This document shows, one piece after another, positions 56,162-64,000 of a stretch of DNA of 64,000 bases; the stretch's first letter is position 1, and each line of letters begins with the position of its first letter. The notes below the pieces were generated by a model that saw only the letters and a list, made by a program, of their open reading frames with translations, was not told the DNA's origin and searched no databases. The position numbers and the translations under genes were made by a program. The DNA is taken from assembly GCA_963749895.1 (NCBI GenBank), contig CAVVOG010000001.1, forward strand, positions 868,001 to 932,000, written 5' to 3'. The DNA comes from AC-51 sp963749895. GTDB lineage: Bacteria; Actinomycetota; UBA4738; HRBIN12.

Positions 56162-56647
56162 ATGAACGCTGACCCGTACGCCAACGCGAACTACAAGCTC
56201 TCTGCCGGGACGACGCTGGGACGCCCAACGCTGCGGCGATCGCCCCTTCGGCCTCAACGAGTGAAGCGGATACACCTCGGCTTCAGTCTCGTCGGGTCCG
56301 TGGCAGGCGTCGTCGGCGGCGTGTACGCGTACAACGAGACGTCGTCGATCGCGCTGCCGATCTTCGTGTTCTGGGTGGTCCAGTCCTACATCGGACGAGG
56401 CCTCGGCGACGTCGCGACGGATCCGCAGAAGGGGAAGCGATTCGTCTACTTCACGCTGCAGCCGGTGCTCGCCGTCGCCATCTTCTACGTGACGTACCTG
56501 TGGTGGGAGACGATGTGGCTCTCGGCCGTTCTGGGGATCGTGATCGGAGTCACCATGTGGCAACTGCTCGGCGTCGTCCTCTTCCCGGAGATCGAGGAAG
56601 AGGAACGGCTGGATACCCAGGACCGATTCAAGACGGGGAGCGCGTGA
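56162..56647 (+). CDS. small membrane protein with GRGxGDVxTDP motif (copy 2)
   Basis: This 161-residue membrane protein has four probable helices and the same GRGLGDVATDPQK loop and FPEIEEEE exit as copy 1, plus an extra basic N-terminal tail of about 35 residues. Copy 1 is followed by a TerB-like gene; this copy is followed, after a 217-base gap with nothing recognised, by the STAND gene. Function unknown. Confidence 0.75.
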   Translation: MNADPYANANYKLSAGTTLGRPTLRRSPLRPQRVKRIHLGFSLVGSVAGVVGGVYAYNETSSIALPIFVFWVVQSYIGRGLGDVATDPQKGKRFVYFTLQPVLAVAIFYVTYLWWETMWLSAVLGIVIGVTMWQLLGVVLFPEIEEEERLDTQDRFKTGSA

Positions 56648-56864
56648 CCCGTGGGACGAGGACGGCCTCGGCGCGAGCGGCTGAGAGGAGCGACGTGACG
56701 CCGTCAAGGGTCTTCGCTACCGGGTGATGACAGAGGGGTTCGAGGTGTTCTGGCGGTCGGCCGAACCAGCGTCGGGGCCGGAGCAGGAGGGCGTCTTCGC
56801 TCAGTAGGCGGTCTTCCTGCGTGTCGAGAGGGTGCGCGGAACCACGGGGTGACGAGGGGTCGAG

Positions 56865-59570
56865 ATGGTCCAAGCGAGCAGGACGTTCCGGGTGTTCGTC
56901 TCCTCGACCTTCGATGATCTGAAGGTCGAGCGGAACGCGATTCAGGGGAGAGTCTTCCCCCGGCTGAAGACCCTGTGCACCGAGCGCGGCACGCGCTTCC
57001 AGGCGATCGACCTCCGCTGGGGGGTGAGCGAGGAGGCGGGTCGCGACCAGCAGACGATGGCCATCTGCCTGGACGAGGTGAAGCGCTGCCAGGAGGCCTC
57101 GCCCAAGCCGAACTTCATCGTGCTCCTCGGCGACCGCTACGGCTGGTGCCCGCTTCCCGCCTCGATCGAGGAGCCTGAGTTCGAACAGATCCTCACCAAG
57201 GTCCCCGACGCGGACAAGGCCTTGCTCGTCTTCGACGAGGCCGAGCCCGAGGCAGGCAACGGCTGGTACCGGAGGGACGACAACGCCGTGCCCGTCGCCT
57301 ACCGCCTCAGGGAGCGCACGGTCACCGTCCCGGAGGGGGCGAGCGACGAGCAGGAGCAGGCCGCGAAGGACCAGGAAGAGGCGAGGTGGGGTGCGGACGA
57401 GGCGCGCATGCGCGATGTCCTGCGCAAGGCCATCGACGCGCTCGGCTGGCCACAGAACGACGAGCGGCGCATCAAGTACGAGACCTCCGCCACCGAGCAG
57501 GAGGTCCTCCGCGGCGCGCTCGGCGCCTCCGACGCGCACGAGCACGTCTTCGGGTTCTTCCGCACGATCGAGGACCTCGACGATCTGGTCGCCGCGATCC
57601 CGGCCGAGCCACCCACCGGGAAGGCTGATCCGATCCTCCCTCCGCCCGAGAAGTTCATCGACCTCACCCGTGATCGCGCGCCCGACGAAGAGGCTCGCGC
57701 GAGGCTGGATGACCTGAAGACCCGGCTCGACGATCACCTCCCCGGGAACATCCGGCAGTACGGGGCGAGGTGGGAGGGCGACCGCATCGCCCGCGAGCAC
57801 CTGGACCAGCTCTGCGAGGAGGTCTACGAGGCGCTCGCGGGCGTCATCACCGCCGAGATCGACCAGATCGAGGCGATGGGCGAGCTCGAGCGGGAGATCG
57901 AGGACCACGAGCGCTTCGGCGAGGAGAGGGCAGGCACCACGTTCGTCGGTCGGCTCCAGCCCCTCGAGCGGATCGCGACCTACCTCGCCTCGGGAGGGGA
58001 CCACCCGCTGGCCGTGTTCGGCGCGTCGGGCTCGGGCAAGTCGGCCCTGATGGCGGCGGCCGCCCGGCAGGCCAGGGAGAGTGCGGGCGACGCCGTCATC
58101 GTCCGCTTCATCGGCGCGACGCCCGAGTCCTCGATCGGGCGCTCGCTCCTCTTCAGCCTCTGCCGGCAGATCGCGCAGCGCTACGCGGACGACGGGCTCG
58201 CCGTCGCGGGCGGCGAGGAGGGGGAGCAGGAGGGGCCGAGGGGCGAGGGCGACATGCCCGCCGACTACCGGGAGCTCTCGGCCGAGTTCCCCAAGCAGCT
58301 CGCGCGGGCGACGGAAGGCCGCCCGCTCGTCATCTTCCTGGACGCGCTCGACCAGCTCTCCGCGGCCGAAGGCGCCCGGGGCCTCTCCTGGCTCCCCCGG
58401 GAGCTTCCCGAGCACGTGCGCATCAACGTCTCGACCTCCACCTCGCCGGCCGACTGCCTCGAGGCGCTCAGGGCGAAGCTGCCCGCGGACAGCTTCGAGG
58501 AGCTCGCACCGATGAGCCGCGAGGAGGCCGAGGAGCTGCTCGGGGTCTGGCTCGGCCAAGTCGGAAGGAGGCTGCGACCCGATCAGCGGGACCGCGTGTT
58601 GGACCGCTTCGCCTCGGCGAGCGTCGGCGAGGGCGAGGAGGAAGAGCAGGGCGGGCTTCCCCTCTACCTCAAGCTCGCCTTCGAGGAGGCCCGCCGCTGG
58701 AGGTCGCATGACGGCGTGCCCGAGCTGCACCCCACCATCCGAGGCGTGATCCGAGACGACCTGTTCGCCCGGCTCTCCGCGGAGGCGAACCACGGACGCG
58801 TGTTCGTCCGCCACGCCCTCGGCTACCTGGGCGCGGCGAAGAACGGCCTCTCCGAGGACGAGATGCTCGAGGTGCTCTCGGCAGACGCGGAGGTCTTGGA
58901 CGACTTCCGGCGCCGCTCGCCGAAGTCGCCGCAGGTCGCATCCCTGCCCGTGGCGGTCTGGTCGAGGCTCTACTTCGACCTCGAGCCCTACCTCACCGAG
59001 CGAAGCGCAGACGAGACATCGCTCATGGGCTTCTACCACCGGCAGTTGGCCGAGGTCGTGGAGGAGGACTTCCTCGCCGCCGACGAAGGCCTCGCCCGGC
59101 ACAGGCACCTCGCGGCTCACTTCGCCCTGCCCGAAGCCGAGGATGCGGTCTTCACGCTCCGCCAGATGTCGGAGCTCCCCTACCAGGAGACGCGTGCCGA
59201 GCTGTGGGACCCGCTCTTCGAGACGCTCACGAACTTCAGGTTCCTGGAGCAGAAGGCCGCGACCGGCGCGGTGGAGTCGGCGGGCGAGGGCGCGGCGAAG
59301 ACCTACACGGGCATCTTCGCGATCCGCGACGACTTCGAGCTGGCGCTTGCGGCGATGCCGGGCGGCGATGGTGACGGCGGCGGACGGGCGATCATCGTGA
59401 CGGCGACCGACCTCGGCAAGGGCGCCGGGTACCAGGTCCGCTGCCCGTTCTGCAACCGGTACTCGGACCTTGAGGAGGCCTGGCTCGGGACCGTGCAGCG
59501 TTGCCCGCAGGAAGGCTGCGGCAAGCCGCTCAAGGTGAACCCGTTCACGGTCCCGCCAAGGAACACGTGA
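56865..59570 (+). CDS. DUF4062-NACHT STAND ATPase with C-terminal zinc ribbon
   Basis: This 901-residue signalling NTPase opens with a DUF4062 domain (FRVFVSSTFDDLKVERNAIQ, then FQAIDLRWGVSEEAG, PNFIVLLGDRYGWCPLP; about 8-110), the type found in TEP1/NWD-like proteins. The NACHT-like ATPase follows, with Walker A GASGSGKS (about 386-393) and Walker B VIFLDALDQL (about 490). A helical region continues to about 800, and the C-terminus has CPFC...CPQEGC (about 860-885), a zinc ribbon. The WD40 domain that usually follows is instead the next gene, overlapping as TGATG. Confidence 0.93.
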   Translation: MVQASRTFRVFVSSTFDDLKVERNAIQGRVFPRLKTLCTERGTRFQAIDLRWGVSEEAGRDQQTMAICLDEVKRCQEASPKPNFIVLLGDRYGWCPLPASIEEPEFEQILTKVPDADKALLVFDEAEPEAGNGWYRRDDNAVPVAYRLRERTVTVPEGASDEQEQAAKDQEEARWGADEARMRDVLRKAIDALGWPQNDERRIKYETSATEQEVLRGALGASDAHEHVFGFFRTIEDLDDLVAAIPAEPPTGKADPILPPPEKFIDLTRDRAPDEEARARLDDLKTRLDDHLPGNIRQYGARWEGDRIAREHLDQLCEEVYEALAGVITAEIDQIEAMGELEREIEDHERFGEERAGTTFVGRLQPLERIATYLASGGDHPLAVFGASGSGKSALMAAAARQARESAGDAVIVRFIGATPESSIGRSLLFSLCRQIAQRYADDGLAVAGGEEGEQEGPRGEGDMPADYRELSAEFPKQLARATEGRPLVIFLDALDQLSAAEGARGLSWLPRELPEHVRINVSTSTSPADCLEALRAKLPADSFEELAPMSREEAEELLGVWLGQVGRRLRPDQRDRVLDRFASASVGEGEEEEQGGLPLYLKLAFEEARRWRSHDGVPELHPTIRGVIRDDLFARLSAEANHGRVFVRHALGYLGAAKNGLSEDEMLEVLSADAEVLDDFRRRSPKSPQVASLPVAVWSRLYFDLEPYLTERSADETSLMGFYHRQLAEVVEEDFLAADEGLARHRHLAAHFALPEAEDAVFTLRQMSELPYQETRAELWDPLFETLTNFRFLEQKAATGAVESAGEGAAKTYTGIFAIRDDFELALAAMPGGDGDGGGRAIIVTATDLGKGAGYQVRCPFCNRYSDLEEAWLGTVQRCPQEGCGKPLKVNPFTVPPRNT

Positions 59571-61645
59571 TGGGCGCCACGACAGCAACGACCCAGCAAC
59601 GCGCAGTCCTCGAAGCGTTCGACCAGGATCTCGGACGCGAGGCCCACAGCCTGCAGCCACACCCGGACCTCCTCTGGCAGCAGCTCTACAACCGGCTGCA
59701 GTGGGAGGACGAGCCTGTCCCCCAGGTCCTGGAGCCGCAGCTCCGCCGAAGGAGCGCGCGAGGTGCCGCTCCGTGGCTGCGGACCAGGACCCCTTTGCGG
59801 GAGTCGGAGGCGCTGATCCGGGTCCTCGCGGGCCACACCGGGTACGTCAACGCCTGCGCGGTCGCCCCCGACGGCTCCTTCGCGGTCTCCGCGAGCGCGG
59901 ACGGAACGATCCGTCTGTGGGACTTGAGGACCGGCGCCGAGGTGACGAGTCACGTGCCGTCTGGGTCGCACGTGCCGATGGGTATCCTGGCCGCACTGAC
60001 CACCGGGAGCTGGCGTGCGGGTCCGCGTGCCTGCGCGGTCTCCTCGGATGGCCAGGTGGGCTACGGCGACGGCGAGGGCGGCGTCTGGCTGTGGGATGCT
60101 GGAGCCCCCGACCAGGAGGTCCTGCTCGGGCGGCACGAGGCCGTGGTCAACGCCTGCGTCTTCAACCCCGACGGGTCGTGGCTCGCGTCCGCGGGGGAGG
60201 ACAAGACGCTCAGGGTGTGGGACGTGCCGGACGGCGAGCAGATCGCCGTGCTCGAGCATCCCCGCGCCGTGACCGATTGCTCGTTCGCTCCCGACGGGGC
60301 CACCGTCGTGTCCTCGGGGCTCGACAAGACGGTGCGAGTCTGGGACCCGGTCGGGAGCCGCGAGCTCATGGTCCTCCGCGGTCACAGCGACTGCGTCCAG
60401 GGATGTGCCACGAGCCCTGACGGCTCACTTATCGCCTCGGCGAGCTGGGACAGGACGGTGCGGCTTTGGGATGCGCGCAGTGGCCGGGAGATCGCAACCT
60501 TGGCGGGCCACACTGACTGGGCCGTCGCCTGCGCCTTCAGCCCCGACGGCGAGATCCTGGCATCAGGAGGCCGGGACAAGACCCTGCGCTTGTGGGACGT
60601 GAAGACCGGCGAGGCGCGCGCCGCGTTGCCCGGCCATACCAGCGAGATCACCGCATGCCGCTTCGTCCCGGATGGATCGGCCGTGCTCTCGTCGAGCGTC
60701 GACGGGACGATCCGGGTGTGGGCGCCTTGCGCGCCCGGCTACGGGGCAGACGAGGCCTCCTTCCACCGTGAGGGCGTCGCTGGGTGTGCGTTCGACCCGG
60801 GCGGCCGGGTCGTCGCGTCGGCCAGTCGGGACGGGACCCTCAAGGTATGGACGGTCGCGACGAGCCAGTGCGTGCGGACGCTGCACGGGCACGCGGGTCC
60901 CGTGCATGCGTGCGCCTTCACCCCCGATGGAGTCCTGGTCTCAGCTGGCGACGACGGGACGTTGCAGCTGTGGTCGGGCGAGGGCGAGACTTCCACGGGG
61001 ACGCTGCAGGCTCATGAGGCACCGATCTACGACTGCGCGGTGAGCCACGATCGCTCCCTCATCGCCAGCGCGAGCCATGATGGCACCCTCAAGCTGTGGG
61101 ACCCGGAGGATCTGCGAGAGGTGGCTGTCCTCATCGGTCACGAGGGAGCCGTGTTCGGCTGCGCGTTCAGCGGCGACGATTCGTTCATCGTCTCGGCGGG
61201 GCAAGACGAAACACTCCGGGTGTGGAATCGAGGAAACGGCCAGTGCGAAGCGGTCCTACGGGGGCATTCCCACTGGGTTATGGACTGCGACGTCAACCAT
61301 GATGCGAGCTGCATCGTGTCGGCGAGCGTGGACGGCGCGATCAGGATCTGGGACGCGAGCGACCCCGCTGCGGGGGTCGCTCTCGGAAGTCACGACGGTA
61401 CCGCGTACGCGTGCGTCCTGACTCAGGATGAACGGTTCGCGCTGTCGGCTGGCACGGACCACCAGCTCAGGATATGGGACCTGGGGGACAAGAGGGAGGT
61501 CGGGGTCCTACCCCTCCCGGGGGACGGTGAATGTCTGGCGCTTCACCCCCAACGCCCGATCGTCGCCTGTGGGGAGCGAGGAGGGTCGCTCCTGTTGATC
61601 GACCTCGTCGGCTTCCGGAATGGCCGGCAAGAACAGGAGGAGTGA
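59570..61645 (+). CDS. 14-repeat WD40 protein with STAND-type N-terminal linker (copy 2)
   Basis: This 691-residue protein has the linker VLEAFDQDLGREAHSLQPHP, LLWQQLYNRLQW, WLRTRTPL, then 14 WD40 repeats (the second degenerate), enough for two seven-bladed propellers. The linker is what joins NACHT to WD40 in single-chain STAND proteins; here a TGATG overlap separates the chains, so the ATPase and sensor probably reassociate. A similar linker and repeat number occur in copy 1 at 47645. Its stop is followed within 5 bases by the third TerB-like gene. Confidence 0.92.
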   Translation: MGATTATTQQRAVLEAFDQDLGREAHSLQPHPDLLWQQLYNRLQWEDEPVPQVLEPQLRRRSARGAAPWLRTRTPLRESEALIRVLAGHTGYVNACAVAPDGSFAVSASADGTIRLWDLRTGAEVTSHVPSGSHVPMGILAALTTGSWRAGPRACAVSSDGQVGYGDGEGGVWLWDAGAPDQEVLLGRHEAVVNACVFNPDGSWLASAGEDKTLRVWDVPDGEQIAVLEHPRAVTDCSFAPDGATVVSSGLDKTVRVWDPVGSRELMVLRGHSDCVQGCATSPDGSLIASASWDRTVRLWDARSGREIATLAGHTDWAVACAFSPDGEILASGGRDKTLRLWDVKTGEARAALPGHTSEITACRFVPDGSAVLSSSVDGTIRVWAPCAPGYGADEASFHREGVAGCAFDPGGRVVASASRDGTLKVWTVATSQCVRTLHGHAGPVHACAFTPDGVLVSAGDDGTLQLWSGEGETSTGTLQAHEAPIYDCAVSHDRSLIASASHDGTLKLWDPEDLREVAVLIGHEGAVFGCAFSGDDSFIVSAGQDETLRVWNRGNGQCEAVLRGHSHWVMDCDVNHDASCIVSASVDGAIRIWDASDPAAGVALGSHDGTAYACVLTQDERFALSAGTDHQLRIWDLGDKREVGVLPLPGDGECLALHPQRPIVACGERGGSLLLIDLVGFRNGRQEQEE

Positions 61646-61649
61646 GACC

Positions 61650-62294
61650 ATGAACAACGCGTACTCGACAGAAGAGTGGATACAGCTGGTGTTCCTCCCG
61701 CTCGACACGTTCGCCTTCGTCGCAGGGATCGACGAGGAGATCGACGAGGCTGAGCTGGAAGCCTTCCGGACGCAGCTCCAGGGCGGATCGCGGCTGAAGA
61801 ATCCCCTGCATCGGAAGGTCATGGAGGATCTCGGCGGGGTGGAGCGGGCCATCGCTGCGGGTCGAGCGGAGGGAGTCGCTCCCGGATCCAAGGTGGCCTT
61901 CGTGTGGGCGGGCGGTGCCGGCGGCGGAGCGGTGGTCATGCCCGAGGACCATGGCGACCGGTGGCTCGAATCGTTCCAGGAGGCTGCCGACCGGACGCGG
62001 TACGGATCCCAGGGCGGGGAAATCGCCAACATATGGATCATGATGCCCACGGGAGGCATGGTGTCCGCCCCCCCGGGCTTCGACCCGGCCAAAACCCTTC
62101 TGAAGCAGAAGCTCAGCGACCACGAGTACGAGTACTTCATCGCAAGCGTGCTGTTCAGCGCGATCGAGATCACGAAGGCGTCGGGGGGAGAGGGCCCCGC
62201 CTCGATCAGCACGGAGGAGGATGCCGCTTTGGGCGCGTTCTGCAAATCGTTCGGGGTGGGACCGGAGGCGATCCCACGCCACTTCGGGAGCTGA
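61650..62294 (+). CDS. TerB-like helical protein with central insert (copy 3)
   Basis: This 214-residue protein shares with the other two TerB-like copies STEEWIQLVFLPLDTFAFVA, GIDEEIDEAELEAF, NPLHRKVMEDL, LSDHEYEYFIASVLFSAIEI and a final ISTEEDAALGAFCKSF. It carries an extra segment of about 65 residues in the middle (around AFVWAGGAGGGAVVMPEDHG), absent from copies 1 and 2, perhaps an effector- or ligand-binding insertion. It is placed directly behind the WD40 gene with AGGAGGAG overlapping the WD40 end. Confidence 0.75.
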   Translation: MNNAYSTEEWIQLVFLPLDTFAFVAGIDEEIDEAELEAFRTQLQGGSRLKNPLHRKVMEDLGGVERAIAAGRAEGVAPGSKVAFVWAGGAGGGAVVMPEDHGDRWLESFQEAADRTRYGSQGGEIANIWIMMPTGGMVSAPPGFDPAKTLLKQKLSDHEYEYFIASVLFSAIEITKASGGEGPASISTEEDAALGAFCKSFGVGPEAIPRHFGS

Positions 62295-62484
62295 GCGTTG
62301 GTGGTCGCCCTCGCCCGCCCGGACCGTCCCGTCCATCGTTCTCGCGGGTTGAACAGCCATCGCCCCTCCCGTCTGGGCCGACCGCAACCCAACGCTACGC
62401 CGCGCTCCCCGATCTGGAGAGGCGAAGGTCCCGATCTAGGGAGCTCGGTACGAAGAGCAGGAACGGATCTGCCGAGATCTCGGG

Positions 62485-63144
62485 AACCAGGTGGGGGAGA
62501 TGACCTCGCTCGGGAACCAGGCTGTGCTCCTCCGCGACCGCGGGGACCTCGACGGAGCGATGTTGCTCCTCGTGGAGCAGGAACGGATCTGTCGCGGACT
62601 CGAAGACCAGGACGGACTCCAGGCTTCCCTCGGCAACCAGGCGGTGATCCTCCACGACCGCGGCGACCTGGATGGAGCGATGGCGCTGTTCGAGGAGAAG
62701 GAGCGGATCTGCCGCGAGCTGGGATACCTGGCGGGGCTGGCGAATGCTCTCTGGGGCGAGGCGGGGATCCTCCGCGACCGCGGGGACCAGGACGGAGTGA
62801 TGGCCGTCCTCGAGGAGCAGGGACGTATCTGCGATGAGCTCGGTGACCACGCCAGGTTCATGGACTCGCTCAAGAGCCGGCTGGTCATCCTCCTCGAGCG
62901 CCGCGACGCCGAAGGGACGGTGGCACTCCTCGAGGAGGGCGAGCGGCGCTGTCGAGGATCCGGCGACCAGGCGGGGTTGGCCGACATGCTCGCTCAGCGG
63001 GCAGCGGTGATCGGAGGGATCGGCCGGCCGGGGGAGGCCCTGCCGATCGCTGAGGAGGCGCTCGTGCTGGCACGCGAGCAGGGGTTGACGGACCTGGCCG
63101 CTCAGGTCGGATCGATATTGGACTTCCTGCGGCGGAACATGTGA
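62485..63144 (+). CDS. TPR-repeat protein, apparently 5'-truncated
   Basis: The protein has four to five 40-residue tetratricopeptide repeats (LGNQAVLLRDRGDLDGAM, LGNQAVILHDRGDLDGAM, LWGEAGILRDRGDQDGVM, LKSRLVILLERRDAEGTV, then LAQRAAVIGGIGRPGEAL). Start is GTG 62485 or ATG 62491. In the same frame upstream, YEEQERICRDLG is another repeat half, but a TAG at 62437-62439 closes the frame, so an earlier portion has been lost. Such TPR units are sensors in NACHT-TPR proteins. Interaction partner unknown. Confidence 0.8.
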   Translation, partial: NQVGEMTSLGNQAVLLRDRGDLDGAMLLLVEQERICRGLEDQDGLQASLGNQAVILHDRGDLDGAMALFEEKERICRELGYLAGLANALWGEAGILRDRGDQDGVMAVLEEQGRICDELGDHARFMDSLKSRLVILLERRDAEGTVALLEEGERRCRGSGDQAGLADMLAQRAAVIGGIGRPGEALPIAEEALVLAREQGLTDLAAQVGSILDFLRRNM

Positions 63145-63193
63145 AGACCCCGCCGAGGACCGTGGGACGCAGAGGCACCCGGGAGGAAGAGCG

Positions 63194-63757
63194 ATGGGGG
63201 ACGGATCGGATCAGCCCCAACCTGCCGTCACGATCGGCGGGGAGGACATCCCTACCGGCGTGGTCGTGGCCGGGATCGTCGTCATCGCCCTCGGGGTCGC
63301 TGGGTTCTGGGTGCTCGCCAACAACACGGGCACTGGAGACGTCGAGACCGACGACGTGCGCGCCCGGTTCCGTTCCTTCGTCGAGGCCGTCGCGGACGGG
63401 GACGGTGAGGGAGCCTGCGCGATGATGGTCGACGAGACCGCGACCGCGTTCGCTGAGCGCGCAGCGCTCATCCTGGGTGTCGAGGACCCGTCGTGTGTCG
63501 AGATGGTCGCCGCCTTCGCTGCGGAGCGCACGCCGGAAGCCTCGACGTCGGTTCGGGGTATCGCGATCGTCGACGTCCGGTTGCCCGAAGCCGACGTCGA
63601 ACCCCCCGCTCCCCCGAGTCGCGCCGAGGTCGACATCTCCGAAGGCACCGTGGTTCTCGAGCGCGAGGAAGGGTGTGCGGGCTCGCCGGCGTGCTGGTCG
63701 GTCTCCGACGGCGGGCCCGTGTTCCGCCTGGCAGACCCGACCGGGGAAGGAGGATGA
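63194..63757 (+). CDS. single-pass membrane protein, unknown
   Basis: This 187-residue protein has one membrane helix (about 23-42, VVVAGIVVIALGVAGFWVLA) and an external domain with four cysteines. The NTF2/lumazine-like opening DVRARFRSFVEAVADGDGEG is followed by an Ala-rich region. This resembles small periplasmic or surface domains but no family can be named. It is followed by another membrane protein gene. Confidence 0.65.
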   Translation: MGDGSDQPQPAVTIGGEDIPTGVVVAGIVVIALGVAGFWVLANNTGTGDVETDDVRARFRSFVEAVADGDGEGACAMMVDETATAFAERAALILGVEDPSCVEMVAAFAAERTPEASTSVRGIAIVDVRLPEADVEPPAPPSRAEVDISEGTVVLEREEGCAGSPACWSVSDGGPVFRLADPTGEGG

Positions 63758-63758
63758 C

Positions 63759-64000
63759 GTGCTGCTGATCCTCGCTGGCTTCGTCGCGCACGTCGCCGCG
63801 GCGTTCGGACTCTTCTGGCTCCTCGCCTTCGCAGCGCATCTGTTCGGTGCCTACGAAGATCCCCGCATCGTCGAGATGGCCGGGTGGGAGCGGGCAATCA
63901 TGGTGCTGTGGGGTCTGGCCTCGATCGGATGGTGGAGGCAGTGGAGCCGCATGCGGCGTGAGGGCGGCCGATCGCGCTCCCGGCGCGGGACTTCCATCCG
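63759..64000 (+). CDS. membrane protein, cut by the window end
   Basis: A GTG start (63759) follows GAAGGAGG and the previous TGA by one base. The visible 80 residues have a first hydrophobic helix (LLILAGFVAHVAAAFGLFWL) and a second (IMVLWGLASIGWWRQW). No stop is reached in the window. Unknown function, translationally close to the preceding single-pass protein. Confidence 0.6.
   Translation, partial: MLLILAGFVAHVAAAFGLFWLLAFAAHLFGAYEDPRIVEMAGWERAIMVLWGLASIGWWRQWSRMRREGGRSRSRRGTSI

Noticed and set aside
62485..63144. CRISPR-like or tandem DNA repeat array
   Set aside because: The repeated 120-base units are coding TPR repeats with an intact frame, not spacer-separated direct repeats.

Overview
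The window reads as a GC-rich chromosome segment from an actinobacterium, or a deep-branching actinobacterial relative. The evidence is a dnaK-hsp20-grpE-dnaJ-hspR-clpB cluster with an HspR-type (HAIR) operator, a dCTP deaminase close to the mycobacterial dUMP-forming enzyme, frequent GTG starts, dense ATGA/GTGA/TGATG gene overlaps, and several genes that begin 6-10 bases after a TANNNT -10 box with no Shine-Dalgarno (apparently leaderless). The species cannot be named from the sequence.

The first 43.8 kb is mostly housekeeping. In order: dcd (cut by the window edge); a two-component system (499-1868); the heat-shock cluster (2102-9762); a VOC protein, two tandem paralogous membrane-anchored proteins, lemA, an MFS exporter and a metallo-hydrolase (9762-14339); a sulfonate-type ABC permease/ATPase pair with a YezD-like protein, a Na/Pi-cotransporter relative, a universal stress protein and a TauE/SafE exporter (14343-18949). 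Two purine blocks follow: purA-D-E-B-C-S-Q-L plus a HAD hydrolase (19049-28235), and purF-purM (31748-34161). Between them lie an ECF sigma factor with an MGMT and two secreted proteins. Next come a response regulator, an ArsR/permease/mini-thioredoxin operon, an agmatinase-family gene, a Kal-like hotdog protein, a nucleoside phosphorylase, a BtuF-like protein, a three-gene 2-oxoacid dehydrogenase operon, a conserved hypothetical and tRNA-Phe(GAA).

Five loci (lemA, purD, purS, the agmatinase gene, and the purD/purE junction) contain single-base frame breaks that one added or removed base repairs perfectly, several of them in G or C runs. They look more like residual assembly errors than real pseudogenes, although that cannot be settled from the sequence.

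From 43.9 kb to the end is accessory DNA. It opens with a DDE transposase overlapping a tyrosine-recombinase-like gene that appears to lack the catalytic Tyr, with a divergent HTH gene. The rest, about 46.8-64 kb, is an unusual multigene island: a DUF4062-NACHT (STAND) ATPase whose expected WD40 sensor is a separate gene, translationally coupled; a second WD40 protein with the same N-terminal linker; a ClpC-like double-AAA+ unfoldase that keeps a VGF tripeptide at the ClpP-docking position; a YbjN-domain protein; three paralogous TerB-like helical proteins; two paralogous membrane proteins; a small alarmone-hydrolase-like HD protein; a TPR protein; and single-pass and multi-pass membrane proteins at the right edge. 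Duplicated gene pairs, truncated copies and IS3/macrodomain scars show ongoing reshuffling. The composition suggests an NTP-dependent conflict or stress-signalling system that I do not recognise as a described type. This is inference from gene content and is the most interesting part of the window.
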